Origin: Synechococcus sp. CCY 0621
GTDB taxonomy: Bacteria; Cyanobacteriota; Cyanobacteriia; PCC-6307; Cyanobiaceae
Length of the DNA: 64,000 nt
Direction of reading: 5' to 3'
Assembly: GCF_019038465.1 (NCBI RefSeq)
Contig: NZ_JAFKRH010000031.1
Location: 310,001 to 374,000, forward strand
This document shows positions 17,994 to 26,908 of this stretch, one piece after another; within the stretch, counting starts at the first letter, position 1; the number at the start of each line of letters is the position of its first letter. Position numbers and translations under genes: made by a program. The notes under the pieces are model-generated. The model worked only from the letters and a program-made list of their open reading frames with translations. It had not been told where the DNA came from and made no database searches.

Positions 17994-19427
17994 CTACACT
18001 CCATGCCGATCGTCCCCTTCGCCAGCTGTCGCCCCATGGGTATCGACTTCCATCTCATCTCCAACTTCGGCGCCCTGGCCCTGATCACCCTGGCCGGTCC
18101 GGCCGTGATCTTCATCCTCTACTACCGCCGCGGCGCCCTCTGAGCCCACGGGCATCAGCAGGTCGGCCAAGGCGTGATACACCGGCCGGCCCTGAATCGC
18201 CTGGCCGGTGTAGGTGGCGATGGCGGCTGCGGCCACCAGGCCTGGAAGGAGCTGCTGATCGCCCGCCAGGCGAATGGCGAAGGCCACCGTCATCACCGGC
18301 AGCTGGGTGGCCCCCGCCAGTCCGCCCGCCATGCCCAGGGCCAGGCCCAGGTGTGGATCGCCGGCCAGGGCCCGCACCACCCCCGCTCCGAACACGCCCC
18401 CCAGGGCAAAGGCCGGGTCGATCAGGCCGCCGGGAATTCCCGCCGACAGGGCCAGCACCGGTCCGAGCAGCCGGGAGGCCAGCAGGGCCACCCAGGGCCA
18501 GTCGAGCGTCGTGTCAGCGTCCTGGTCGAGGACCAGGCGCATCAGGGCTTCGCCATCACCGCCGCTGGCGCCGCCGGTGAGCAGAGCCAGCAGGGCCAGC
18601 ACCAGCCCTGCGGCCAGGCCGAGACGCAGGGGCCAGCGGCGGGCGATGGGGGTGATCAGGGCCGTGGCCCGCACCAGCAGCCAGGCGAAGCCACCACCGA
18701 GCAGGCCGCCGCCGAGGCCGATCGGAATCGCCCACAGCAACTGCTCGAGTTCCGTCACGGGGCTGGCGTTGATCCCCAGGGCGAACATCGGCTGACCGCC
18801 CAGGTTGCTCACCAGCGCCGCCGTGCTCGCCAACACCAGGGCCGGCCACACCAATCGCTGCTGGAAGCTGCCGGTGAGCTCCTCCACCACGAAGATCACC
18901 CCCATCAGGGGTGTGTTGAAACCGCCGGCCAGACCGGCACCGGCCGCACCGGCCAGCAGATGACCCCGGCTGGTCCGGTGCAGCAGGCCCGGCCAGCGTC
19001 GCAGCAGGGCCTGGCCCACCGAGGCTCCCACCTCCACCACCGGGCCCTCGCGGCCCAGGGGGAGCAGGGCCAGGCTGGCCACGGTCCAGAGCCCCAGCCG
19101 TTCCGCGGTGGGGGCGGCGCTGAGCAACTGGGCGCCGCGATGGGGATCCTCCAGGCAGAGCATCACCTGGGGGATGCCCGAGCCGGCGCCACGGCGCCAG
19201 GGGCCCCGCTGGAACCAGAGCAGCAGGGGCACCAGGGGGATCGGCGCCAGGGCCAGCAGCCAGCCCGGGCCGCTCCAGGGAACGCCGCTGAACGCCGGCA
19301 GGGCCGAGAGCAAACGGTCCTGGAGCAGGTCGATGCGGTTGAGGGGCCAGCAGGCCAGCCCCACCAAGGCCCCCAGCAGCGCCAGCTGGATGAGGGAACG
19401 CAGCAGACCGAAGCGATGGCGGCTCAT
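17994..19427 (-). CDS. CLC-type chloride channel/transporter
   Basis: Membrane protein of about 477 residues. CLC signatures are present: GSGIPQ for chloride coordination, [14 protein letters not shown] with the gating Glu, [14 protein letters not shown] in the second half, and PVYHAL carrying the conserved Tyr near the end. The Glu pair after GVIFVV (EEL) matches the proton-path Glu of H+/Cl- exchangers, so an antiporter is more likely than a channel. The start ATG at 19427 overlaps the recJ stop as ATGA. The last 45 or so residues, after ADLLMPVGS, are acidic, have no family equivalent, and run antisense to psb30; this tail may be a by-product of the frame staying open. Confidence 0.9.
   Translation of the reverse strand: MSRHRFGLLRSLIQLALLGALVGLACWPLNRIDLLQDRLLSALPAFSGVPWSGPGWLLALAPIPLVPLLLWFQRGPWRRGAGSGIPQVMLCLEDPHRGAQLLSAAPTAERLGLWTVASLALLPLGREGPVVEVGASVGQALLRRWPGLLHRTSRGHLLAGAAGAGLAGGFNTPLMGVIFVVEELTGSFQQRLVWPALVLASTAALVSNLGGQPMFALGINASPVTELEQLLWAIPIGLGGGLLGGGFAWLLVRATALITPIARRWPLRLGLAAGLVLALLALLTGGASGGDGEALMRLVLDQDADTTLDWPWVALLASRLLGPVLALSAGIPGGLIDPAFALGGVFGAGVVRALAGDPHLGLALGMAGGLAGATQLPVMTVAFAIRLAGDQQLLPGLVAAAAIATYTGQAIQGRPVYHALADLLMPVGSEGAAAVVEDEDHGRTGQGDQGQGAEVGDEMEVDTHGATAGEGDDRHGV
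18036..18143 (+). CDS. psb30: Photosystem II small subunit Psb30 (Ycf12)
   Basis: Small one-helix membrane protein of 35 residues, [19 protein letters not shown] followed by the motif [16 protein letters not shown]. The ending GP-x-(V/I)I-x-x-L-x-x-RRG-x-L is the hallmark of Psb30/Ycf12, which binds near cytochrome b559 and PsbJ in photosystem II. It lies entirely opposite the 3' end of the CLC reading frame. No clear ribosome binding site is seen; an in-frame ATG at 18003 would add eleven residues. It is easily missed because of its size. Confidence 0.85.
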   Translation: MGIDFHLISNFGALALITLAGPAVIFILYYRRGAL

Positions 19428-21385
19428 CCTGCGGCCATCCCCAGGGCCATGGCCGCCTCCCGCAGCAGGGCCTGCACGTAGGGGTGGGGGGACTCCTCCG
19501 AGGCCACGAGTGTGCCGGAGTCGGGATGAATGGGCGAGCGCAGCTCTTCGCCGGCAGCGTTGCGAATCACCAGGCTGTCCCCCTGGCGCCGGCACCAGTA
19601 GGTGCGATCCCGCCGCTGCAGCACCACCCCGTCACCGCCACTGCAACGGATCGCCTCCAGTTCCAGCTGGAACCGTTCCACCCCCTGCCAGTCATCGCGG
19701 CGCAGCCGGAAGGCCACATCCACCGGGCCGGCCCACTGGCAGGCTCCCTGCCAGCGCCAGGCGATCGCCCGCAACCGCGCCTCCCCCTGGGCCAGCTGCA
19801 GCTGGAGGTGGCCACCACGCAACACCTTCTGCTCCACCACCTGGCAACGACTGGTCCAGAACAGGGGCGTGGGGTGGCCGATGCCGAAGGGGGCCAGCCG
19901 TTGCAGGTGGTGCCAGAACTCCCGATCGATGCGCTCCAGCCGCAGCAGGGCCTCGGGTTCGACGGCGCGCCCATCCCCCGCCGCCTCCAGCCAGATGGCG
20001 GCCAGGGCATCGAGGCGTTCCTGCAGGGCGGCGACGTTCTCGGCCCGCACGGTGAAGCCCCCGGCGGCCGGATGGCCGCCGTAGCGCTCCAGCAGCTCGG
20101 CGCAGGCCGTCAGGGCCGCATCCACAGCAAAGCCCTTGGGTGCCCGCACCGAAGCCCGCAGGCGACCGCCCCCCTCCCCCGCCAGCAGGGCCACCGGACG
20201 GCCGAAACGTTCCACCAGACGGGAGGCGACGATGCCGATGACGCCGTGGTGCCAGTGGCCCTGAGCCAGCAGCAGGAAGGCGGGCCGACGGGGACCATCG
20301 GCCTCCAGCAGGGCCAGGGCCTCCGCCTCGATCGCACCGCAGAGTTCCCGGCGCTGACGGTTGAGGGCTTCACAGGAGCGAGCCAGCTCCAGGGCCCGCT
20401 CCGGATCCTCCGTGGTCAGCAGGTCGACCACCAGCTGGGGATCGCCCAGCCGGCCCACGGCATTGATGCGGGGGGCCAGCTGGAAGCCCACCGCCTCCGC
20501 ATCGACCCGGTGCTTCTCCAGGCCCGCCAGTTGGCGCAGGGCCTGCAGACCAGGCAGGGGGCTGCAGCCGAGATGGGGCAGGCCATCCAACAGCCAGCGG
20601 CGGTTCACCCCCTGCAGGGGCGCCATGTCGGCAATGGTGCCGATGCAGAACAGGTTCAGGGCGATCTCCAGCCCCTGGCGGTTCTTCAGCCTCCGGCAGA
20701 GGGCGGTGGCCAGCACGTGGGCCAGCCCGACGCCCGCCAGGCCGCGGTAGGGGGAGCCTTCCGGAGTGACGGCCGGGTGCAGCAGGGCCAGGTGCGGCGG
20801 CAGTTGGGGCGGCAGGGTGTGGTGGTCGGTGAGGATCACCTCCACCTCCAGGGCGGCGGCGCGCTCGAGGGCCTCGGTGGCGGCCACCCCGTTATCCACG
20901 GTGATCAGCAGCCTTACCCCCTCGGCCGCCAGCCGCTCCACCATCGCCGCGTTGAGGCCGTAACCCTCCTCCATGCGGCTCGGGATGGCGGCGCGGGGCC
21001 GGGCGCCGAGGCGCCCCAGCACCCCCACCAGCAGGGCGGTGCTGGTCATGCCGTCGGCGTCGTAGTCGCCGCAGATGGCCACCGACTCGGCCGTCTGGCA
21101 GCACCGCACCAGCCGCTCGACCGCCAGCTCCAGACTGGGAAAATGGGCCTCTGGCTCGGGGGCAACCTCGGGGTCGAGCAGCTCACGCACTGCCGCCGTC
21201 GTCAGCAGGCCGCGACGCCGCAGGATCGCCAGCAGTTCCTCGGGCAGCTCGCCGCCGGCCTCCCAGCCGGTCGCCGCCGGGTCATCGCCGTCCAGCGGAG
21301 TGGGCAGCAACCAGCGGCGCTCGTCGACGGCAGGCAGCAACGAACGACGGGCGGGGCCTTCGCATTGTGGGAGGCGGGGCAGCAC
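19424..21385 (-). CDS. recJ: Single-stranded-DNA exonuclease RecJ
   Basis: 5'-3' exonuclease of the DHH superfamily used in recombination and mismatch repair, about 653 residues. Motifs in order: CGDYDADGMTSTALL, TVDNGVAATEAL, the DHH motif in ILTDHHTLPP, and GTIADMAPLQG. Also seen is the later GLAP-type region GHWHHGVIGIVASRL and the GGHPAAGGF segment of the DHHA1 domain. The GTG at 21385 was chosen as start because the frame further upstream runs into the divergent HAD gene, which starts at 21429. The stop overlaps the CLC gene start as ATGA, so the two are probably co-translated. Confidence 0.95.
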   Translation of the reverse strand: MLPRLPQCEGPARRSLLPAVDERRWLLPTPLDGDDPAATGWEAGGELPEELLAILRRRGLLTTAAVRELLDPEVAPEPEAHFPSLELAVERLVRCCQTAESVAICGDYDADGMTSTALLVGVLGRLGARPRAAIPSRMEEGYGLNAAMVERLAAEGVRLLITVDNGVAATEALERAAALEVEVILTDHHTLPPQLPPHLALLHPAVTPEGSPYRGLAGVGLAHVLATALCRRLKNRQGLEIALNLFCIGTIADMAPLQGVNRRWLLDGLPHLGCSPLPGLQALRQLAGLEKHRVDAEAVGFQLAPRINAVGRLGDPQLVVDLLTTEDPERALELARSCEALNRQRRELCGAIEAEALALLEADGPRRPAFLLLAQGHWHHGVIGIVASRLVERFGRPVALLAGEGGGRLRASVRAPKGFAVDAALTACAELLERYGGHPAAGGFTVRAENVAALQERLDALAAIWLEAAGDGRAVEPEALLRLERIDREFWHHLQRLAPFGIGHPTPLFWTSRCQVVEQKVLRGGHLQLQLAQGEARLRAIAWRWQGACQWAGPVDVAFRLRRDDWQGVERFQLELEAIRCSGGDGVVLQRRDRTYWCRRQGDSLVIRNAAGEELRSPIHPDSGTLVASEESPHPYVQALLREAAMALGMAAG

Positions 21386-21428
21386 GACGCACCCCTTAGC
21401 CTTCCGAAGGCAACACGTGTGGCATCCG

Positions 21429-22190
21429 ATGGCCCCGGCCCTGACGGCCCTGCTCTGGGACGTGGATGGCACCCTGGCCGAAACGGAGTTCGAGGGCCAC
21501 AGGGTGGCGTTCAACCGCAGCTTCGCGGCCGCCGGTCTCCCCTGGCGATGGGACCAGCCCACCTACGCCCGGCTGCTGACGGTGAGTGGCGGCCACGAAC
21601 GGATCACCCATTTTCTGGAGCAGGCAGAAGGCCGCGCCCCCGAGCCAGAGCGGGTGGCGGAGCTGCAACGCCACAAGCAGGCCCTGTACACCGATCTGGT
21701 GCGCCAGGGCGGTCTGGCCCTCAGGCCGGGGGTGGCCCGCCTGGTGATGGCGGCCGCGGCGGCGGGCCTGCGGCAGGCGATCGTCACCACCAGTGGCCGC
21801 CGTGCCGTGACCTCCCTGCTCGAAGGCGCGCCGCCCGGGGTGGCCGGAGCCTTCGAGTTCTGGATCTGCGGCGAGGACGTGGAACGCAAGAAGCCTGACC
21901 CGGAGGCCTACCGGCTCGCGCTGGAACGCCTGGAGGCCGGTGATCAGGGGGTGCTGGTCCTGGAGGATTCCCCGGCCGGCCTGGCAGCCGCCAGCGGCGC
22001 CGGCCTGCCCTGCCTGGTCTGCCTGAGTGTGGCGACCCGGGAGCAACCGGCCAGCGCCTTCAGGGCCGCCCGGGCCGTGGTCGAGAGCCTGGAGGAAAGC
22101 GAGGGGGCGGTGGTGGTGCACCAGGGCCCGGCTTGCCCCGGCCATCAGGTGACGCTGTCGTGGCTGCAGCGCCTGCTCGATCAGCCATGA
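21429..22190 (+). CDS. cbbY: CbbY-like HAD-superfamily sugar phosphatase
   Basis: Phosphatase of 253 residues. The first HAD motif is LLWDVDGTLAETE, with the nucleophile and acid/base Asp pair, the second is IVTTSG, then the Lys in ERKKPDPEAY and the acidic VLVLEDSPAGL. The opening TLAETEFEGHRVAFNRSF and the following LLTVSGGHERITHF match CbbY, which removes xylulose-1,5-bisphosphate, a misfire product that inhibits Rubisco. It is followed by ycf20 (ATGA overlap) and a glycerate 3-kinase, which fits carbon-fixation upkeep and photorespiration. The family assignment rests on the N-terminal cap motifs; the substrate is an inference. Confidence 0.85.
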   Translation: MAPALTALLWDVDGTLAETEFEGHRVAFNRSFAAAGLPWRWDQPTYARLLTVSGGHERITHFLEQAEGRAPEPERVAELQRHKQALYTDLVRQGGLALRPGVARLVMAAAAAGLRQAIVTTSGRRAVTSLLEGAPPGVAGAFEFWICGEDVERKKPDPEAYRLALERLEAGDQGVLVLEDSPAGLAAASGAGLPCLVCLSVATREQPASAFRAARAVVESLEESEGAVVVHQGPACPGHQVTLSWLQRLLDQP

Positions 22191-22534
22191 CCCGCCTCCC
22201 CGTACAGCGCACCCGTTTCCAGGGCTTGATCAGCCACCTGGGGACAAGGGTCGCCGGCCAGGTGCGGCGCAGCTGGCGGACCGGCAGCCTGGCCGCCCTG
22301 GCCCTGCTAGTGGGATTCTTCTCCGGTCAAAACCTCACCAGCTTCCTGCTGTTCGCCTCTCCGGGGGGGAGGCCGGCCGTGGTGCTCGGCCTGCTGCTGG
22401 TGATGGAAGCACTGGTGCGGTTGCGAAGCCGCCTGGTGCGGGGCGAGCCCCCCCTGGGCTGGGTGATCGTCGACAACCTGCGCATCGGCGTCACGTACTC
22501 GATCGTGCTGGAGGCCTTCAAGGTTGGGACCTGA
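22187..22534 (+). CDS. ycf20: Ycf20-family (DUF565) protein
   Basis: Membrane protein of 115 residues. It has two to three hydrophobic segments (ALALLVGFFSGQ, VVLGLLLVMEALV) and ends [18 protein letters not shown], the signature of the Ycf20/DUF565 family found in cyanobacteria and algal plastids. In plants a related protein affects photoprotective quenching; the cyanobacterial role is not known. The start ATG at 22187 overlaps the stop of the CbbY gene as ATGA. The stop overlaps the start of the downstream kinase by 11 bases, making a tightly coupled three-gene set. Confidence 0.9.
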   Translation: MTRLPVQRTRFQGLISHLGTRVAGQVRRSWRTGSLAALALLVGFFSGQNLTSFLLFASPGGRPAVVLGLLLVMEALVRLRSRLVRGEPPLGWVIVDNLRIGVTYSIVLEAFKVGT

Positions 22535-23462
22535 GCCGGCGGCCGCCTGGGAACGGCGGTTGGAGCGGGCCGGCGACCTCGGCCCGGTGCACCCCAGCCT
22601 GCTGCGGCACCTGGCCGTGCCGCTGCTGCGGCGTCTCGAGGACGGTCTGGGCTGCGGAACCGACCAGCGGCGACCGGTCCTGGCCCTGAATGGGCCGGTG
22701 GGTGCCGGCAAGACCAGCCTGGGCCGCGCCCTGGAGCGCCTCGCCGACCTGGGCGGCCTGCGGCTGGTGGTGGCCTCGATCGACGACCTGTACCTGCCCG
22801 CCGAGCAACGGCGCCAGGTGCTGGCGGGCAATCCCTTCGGCGTCAGCCGGGTGCCGCCTGGCAGCCACGACCTGCCGCTGCTGCTGGCGGCGCTGGCGGC
22901 CTGGCGTGCCGGGGGTCCGCTGCGGCTGCCCCGCTTCGACAAGACCCTGGCCGGAGGCGAAGGGGAACGTTCCGGCTGGCGGGAACAGCCCGCGGACGCC
23001 CTGGTCATCGAGGGCTGGCTGATGGGATGCCGAGCTCTTGGTCCAGAGGCCCTGGAGGCATGCCTGCAGAGCGGGGCTGGTCTCGAGGAGCTGACGGCCG
23101 ACGAACGGCGGTGGCTGCCCATCTGGGACCACCATCTGGCGGGCTACGGGGACCTCTGGGACGCCTGTGATGGGCTCTGGCTGCTGCGTCCACAGTGCTG
23201 GAGCCTGCCGCGCCGCTGGCGCTTTCAGGCCGAAGCCAGACAACGGCGAAGAGGTGGCGGCTGGCTCACGGCCGACAAGCTCGATGGCTTGGTGCGGGCC
23301 ACGGTCCGCTCGGTTCCACCGGCGCTCTACCAGGACCCGCTGCTCAAGCAGCAGCAAGCTCTGGAACTGGAAGGCGGTGTGATCCTCGATGGCAGGAGGC
23401 GTTGCCGCCCCCTGGGGACTCAGCTCTCTTCGCTGGCTTCGGCGTCTTCGGCGATCGGGTAG
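22524..23462 (+). CDS. D-glycerate 3-kinase (GLYK type)
   Basis: Last enzyme of the photorespiratory cycle: it phosphorylates glycerate to 3-phosphoglycerate and returns carbon to the Calvin cycle. The protein is 312 residues with a P-loop [19 protein letters not shown] (about residues 52-70), [11 protein letters not shown], and [18 protein letters not shown], the plant/cyanobacterial GLYK fingerprint. The start is TTG at 22524, which overlaps the ycf20 stop region; an alternative start inside is possible. Its 3' end runs past the end of rpmF on the opposite strand, an overlap of about 43 bases. Co-transcribed with cbbY and ycf20. Confidence 0.9.
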   Translation: MGPEPAAAWERRLERAGDLGPVHPSLLRHLAVPLLRRLEDGLGCGTDQRRPVLALNGPVGAGKTSLGRALERLADLGGLRLVVASIDDLYLPAEQRRQVLAGNPFGVSRVPPGSHDLPLLLAALAAWRAGGPLRLPRFDKTLAGGEGERSGWREQPADALVIEGWLMGCRALGPEALEACLQSGAGLEELTADERRWLPIWDHHLAGYGDLWDACDGLWLLRPQCWSLPRRWRFQAEARQRRRGGGWLTADKLDGLVRATVRSVPPALYQDPLLKQQQALELEGGVILDGRRRCRPLGTQLSSLASASSAIG

Positions 23463-23602
23463 ACGAAGCCCTGGGCGCGACCGCTCAGGACGGCCTTGCC
23501 CAGCGACATGGCCTTCTGGGCCGCCACACCGGCCTTGGCCTTCCAGTGGGCGTGGCGCTGGTTGCGCTTGCCTTTGGAGGTTTTCTTCTTGGGTACGGCC
23601 AT
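23420..23602 (-). CDS. rpmF: Ribosomal protein L32
   Basis: Large-subunit ribosomal protein of 60 residues beginning [20 protein letters not shown], the conserved start of L32. As in other cyanobacteria it lacks the zinc-binding Cys residues found in many bacterial L32 proteins. The C-terminus is acidic (EDAEASEES). The gene faces ftsH across a 92-base divergent region and converges with the glycerate kinase, overlapping its 3' end. Confidence 0.95.
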   Translation of the reverse strand: MAVPKKKTSKGKRNQRHAHWKAKAGVAAQKAMSLGKAVLSGRAQGFVYPIAEDAEASEES

Positions 23603-23694
23603 CCGGCTATCTCGTTGCCAAACGATGATCCTGCGCCGCCGACTCGCCTTTCGTCAAATGGCTACAGTCCATTTCTGATAAGGATGCCAGGCCT

Positions 23695-25566
23695 GTGAGC
23701 AGCAGTTCTCCTCCGGAGCCGGCCAAACCAGCCCCACCGGTGCAACCGGGCTTCAGTTTCGGGGGCCAGACGGCCGCTGCGCCCTCCTACAGCCAGCTGC
23801 TGCGGGACATCGAAGCCGGAAAGGTGAAGAGCCTGGAACTCTCTCCCACCCAACGGGTGGTGACGGCCACGTTCGCCGACGGCCGCAGCCGCCAGGTGGC
23901 GGTTTTCAGCGACAACCAGCAGCTGTTGCGCACCGCCGAACAGGCCAGGGTGCCCCTGGCGGTGCGGGATGAACGGCGCGACGACGCCATGGCCGGGCTG
24001 GTCACCAACGGCCTGCTGGTGGCTCTGCTGATCGCCGGCCTGGTTCTGCTGGTGCGGCGCTCCGCCCAGGTGGCCAACAAGGCGATGGGATTCGGCCGCA
24101 GCCAGCCCCGTCTGCAGGAAGAAGGGGCGATCACGGTGCGCTTCGAGGACGTGGCCGGCATCGCCGAGGCCAAAGAGGAGCTGCAGGAGGTGGTGACCTT
24201 CCTCAAGACCCCGGAACGGTTCACCTCCATCGGCGCCCGCATCCCCAAGGGGGTGCTGCTGGTCGGTCCCCCAGGCACCGGCAAGACGCTGCTGGCCAGG
24301 GCCATCGCCGGGGAAGCCGGCGTGCCCTTCTTCTCGATGGCCGCCACCGAATTCGTGGAGATGTTCGTGGGCGTGGGTGCCAGCCGGGTGCGGGATCTGT
24401 TCCGCCAGGCCAAGGCCAAGGCCCCTTGCATCATTTTCATCGACGAGATCGATGCCGTGGGACGCCAGCGGGGGGCGGGGATCGGCGGCGGCAACGACGA
24501 ACGGGAGCAGACCCTCAACCAGTTGCTGACGGAGATGGACGGCTTCGAGGACAACTCGGGGGTGATCCTGCTGGCCGCCACCAACCGCCTCGACGTGCTG
24601 GACACGGCCCTGCTGCGTCCCGGTCGCTTCGATCGCCGCATCAGCGTCGATCTCCCGGACCGCTCCGGGCGCGAGGAGATCCTCTCGGTCCACGCCCGCA
24701 CCAGGCCCCTGGCCGAGGAGGTGTCGATGGCCGACTGGGCCCGCCGCACCCCCGGTTTCTCCGGTGCCGACCTGGCCAACCTGCTCAACGAGGCGGCCAT
24801 CCTCACGGCCCGGCGCCAGAAGAGTCAGGTGGATGACCAGGCCATCGGCGACGCGCTCGAACGCATCACCATGGGGCTGACCGCCGCCCCGCTGCAGGAC
24901 AGCGCCAAGAAGCGTCTGATCGCCTACCACGAGATCGGCCACGCCCTGCTCACCACCCTGGTGCCCCACGCCGACAAGCTCGACAAGGTGACCCTGCTGC
25001 CCAGGGCCGGCGGCGTCGGCGGTTTCGCCCGCACCATGCCCGATGAGGACATCCTCGATTCCGGGCTGATCAGCAAGGCCTACCTGCGGGCCCGTCTTGT
25101 TGTGGCCCTCGGCGGCCGGGCCGCCGAACTGGTGGTGTTCGGCCCCAGCGAGGTGACCCAGGGGGCCAGCAGCGACCTGCAACTGGTGCGGCGCATCTGC
25201 CGCGACATGGTGATGCGCTACGGCTTTTCCAGCCTCGGCAGCTTCGCCCTTGAGGAAGAGGGGGAGGAGGTGTTCCTCGGCCGCGACTGGATCCGCTCCA
25301 GCCCCCACACCTCGGTGCGCACCGGCAACCGCATCGACGAGCAGGTGCGTCAGCTCGCCTGCGAGGCCCTGGAGAGGGCCATCGCGGTGCTCACGCCCCG
25401 CCGTGAACTGATCGATGAGCTGGTCAACCGGCTGATCGAGCTGGAAACCATCGACGGCGACAGCTTCCGCGCCCTGGTGGAGGCCTATGAAACGTCTGGC
25501 GGTTCAGCCCTCGCCGCCCAGGCCGGAGGCAAAGCGGATGTCGAGGCTGCGCAGGTGGGTGTGTAG
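23695..25566 (+). CDS. ftsH: FtsH-type membrane metalloprotease lacking the first membrane segment
   Basis: ATP-dependent protease of 623 residues. The AAA domain has the Walker A GPPGTGKT (191-198), [11 protein letters not shown], and the SRH region [20 protein letters not shown]. The zinc site HEIGH is at 412-416 and the third ligand region is GASSDLQLV. Unlike normal FtsH, the N-terminus is Pro-rich and hydrophilic, and the only clear membrane segment is at about 98-120. No upstream in-frame start could supply the missing helix because a stop lies at 23626-23628. The start is GTG at 23695, 10 bases after AAGGA. It converges with and overlaps the cupin gene by 63 bases. Thylakoid FtsH proteases degrade damaged D1, but this form's role is unknown. 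Confidence 0.93.
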   Translation: MSSSSPPEPAKPAPPVQPGFSFGGQTAAAPSYSQLLRDIEAGKVKSLELSPTQRVVTATFADGRSRQVAVFSDNQQLLRTAEQARVPLAVRDERRDDAMAGLVTNGLLVALLIAGLVLLVRRSAQVANKAMGFGRSQPRLQEEGAITVRFEDVAGIAEAKEELQEVVTFLKTPERFTSIGARIPKGVLLVGPPGTGKTLLARAIAGEAGVPFFSMAATEFVEMFVGVGASRVRDLFRQAKAKAPCIIFIDEIDAVGRQRGAGIGGGNDEREQTLNQLLTEMDGFEDNSGVILLAATNRLDVLDTALLRPGRFDRRISVDLPDRSGREEILSVHARTRPLAEEVSMADWARRTPGFSGADLANLLNEAAILTARRQKSQVDDQAIGDALERITMGLTAAPLQDSAKKRLIAYHEIGHALLTTLVPHADKLDKVTLLPRAGGVGGFARTMPDEDILDSGLISKAYLRARLVVALGGRAAELVVFGPSEVTQGASSDLQLVRRICRDMVMRYGFSSLGSFALEEEGEEVFLGRDWIRSSPHTSVRTGNRIDEQVRQLACEALERAIAVLTPRRELIDELVNRLIELETIDGDSFRALVEAYETSGGSALAAQAGGKADVEAAQVGV

Positions 25567-26502
25567 GCCGGCGTCCTGAATCGGCAGCAGCCGTGCCATG
25601 CGGCCACTTTCATTGCCATGGGAATGCCAGTGGCCGGGCGGCGTGATAAAGGCGCCCCCGGGCTCCCAGTCGATACGGGTGGGATTGAGGATGGTGCCGT
25701 CGGCGCGGAGCTCGGTGCCCACCAGGCTGTAGCAGCCGGGGTCGCAGTCGATGATCAGATCGAGGGCCACCGACTGGTGCCGGTGGGGCGGCTGGACGGC
25801 ACCATCGGGCACCACCCCGAGCATGGCCCAGAGGGTGTGGCTCACGGTGCGGGTGGCGGGCAGATCGGCGTGGGCCAGCAGGATGCTCAGCCGGTTGGAC
25901 CGGGCGGCGCTGGGGTCGGCCAGCAGCTGCTGCAGGGCCTCCTCCTGGCGGGCGGCCGGGTAGTGGACGGCCGTGAAGCGGGGGGCGGCGGGCAGCACCC
26001 CCAGGTAGCGCAGCAGGGGGGCGTCATGCACCCAGTACAGAACGCTCTCTTCGGTGGCGTGCAAAAGCGGATCGGCGCCGGCGGGCAGCACGAACAGATC
26101 GCCCCGGGCCCAGCTGAGGCTGAGCGGGGCGCCGAGGGCATCCGCCGGACGCTCCAGCGTGCCGGCGCCACGCAGCACGTAAAACAACGAGCTGGTGGCG
26201 GCGGCCGCCGCCTTGAGCCCCTCTCCGGCCAACAGGCGCAGGAAGTGGGCCGCCAGGCCAGGGCTGGTGGCGGGACCTTCGCAACCAAGGGCACCGCTCA
26301 GATCGAGGGGCAACACCGCCGTCGGCCCCTGGCCATGGAGCTCGGCGCCCCACTGGTGGTAGCGAATCGGCTCGGTCAGCCCCGGCCGCACCGGATTGGC
26401 AGCCTGGCGGTAGTCGTAATAGAGGCCGGCCGACAGCCAGTCGTGGGGGGGACCGCTGCTTCCGGCAGAAACCGTGGGGCTGGAGGCCTGGATCGGTTCC
26501 AT
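25504..26502 (-). CDS. Double-cupin protein, gentisate-dioxygenase-like
   Basis: Protein of 332 residues with two beta-barrel cupin regions. The first is near residues 100-160 (LFYVLRGAGTLERP, GDLFVLPAGA). The second is near 240-310, with metal-type ligands in PPHRHQSVALDLIID and the later FITPPGHWHSHGNES, which carries three His. The layout recalls gentisate 1,2-dioxygenase-type double cupins, but I cannot identify a substrate. The ATG at 26502 was chosen as it starts MEPIQASSP. The 3' end overlaps the end of ftsH by 63 bases in a convergent arrangement. Confidence 0.75.
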   Translation of the reverse strand: MEPIQASSPTVSAGSSGPPHDWLSAGLYYDYRQAANPVRPGLTEPIRYHQWGAELHGQGPTAVLPLDLSGALGCEGPATSPGLAAHFLRLLAGEGLKAAAAATSSLFYVLRGAGTLERPADALGAPLSLSWARGDLFVLPAGADPLLHATEESVLYWVHDAPLLRYLGVLPAAPRFTAVHYPAARQEEALQQLLADPSAARSNRLSILLAHADLPATRTVSHTLWAMLGVVPDGAVQPPHRHQSVALDLIIDCDPGCYSLVGTELRADGTILNPTRIDWEPGGAFITPPGHWHSHGNESGRMARLLPIQDAGLHTHLRSLDIRFASGLGGEG

Positions 26503-26589
26503 GAGGAGGAAGCGGATGGGTACAAAAGCTTATGGACATCCGAAGCCCATCGGCGAGCCCCTTCCCCTTGCTGGGGCCCGACTCCGGAC

Positions 26590-26865
26590 TCAGCCGCCGG
26601 CAACCGCCGGAACGATGCTCACCTCGTCGCCATCGCTGAGAACCGTTGCCTGGTTGTCCAGGAAGCGGATGTCCTCGCTGTTCACGTAGAGGTTGAGGAA
26701 GCGGCGCAGCTTGCCGTTCTCATCACACAGGCGGGCCTGGATGCCGGGGTAGCGACCTTCGAGGGCCTGGAGCAGGCCGTCGATGCTGGCGGCCTCGAGG
26801 TTGACGCTGGCCTCGTCGTTGGTGAACTTCTGCAGCGGGGTGGGAATCAGAACCTGGATGGCCAT
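26590..26865 (-). CDS. MoaD/ThiS-like ubiquitin-fold sulfur carrier
   Basis: Small protein of 91 residues with the beta-grasp fold of sulfur carriers: [15 protein letters not shown] at the start, [30 protein letters not shown], and [14 protein letters not shown] at the end. The C-terminal Gly-Gly is the site of adenylylation and thiocarboxylation in MoaD, ThiS and CysO. It lies 43 bases downstream of thrC on the same strand, and an open frame upstream lies inside thrC. Such a pairing resembles CysO-CysM in actinobacteria and HcyS systems, in which the carrier delivers sulfide to an amino-acid synthase. That link is inferred from position. No activating MoeB/ThiF gene is in the window. Confidence 0.85.
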   Translation of the reverse strand: MAIQVLIPTPLQKFTNDEASVNLEAASIDGLLQALEGRYPGIQARLCDENGKLRRFLNLYVNSEDIRFLDNQATVLSDGDEVSIVPAVAGG

Positions 26866-26908
26866 GGAATGCGTCGGTGGGGCAGGAATGGATGGGAAAC
26901 GGGCGACT

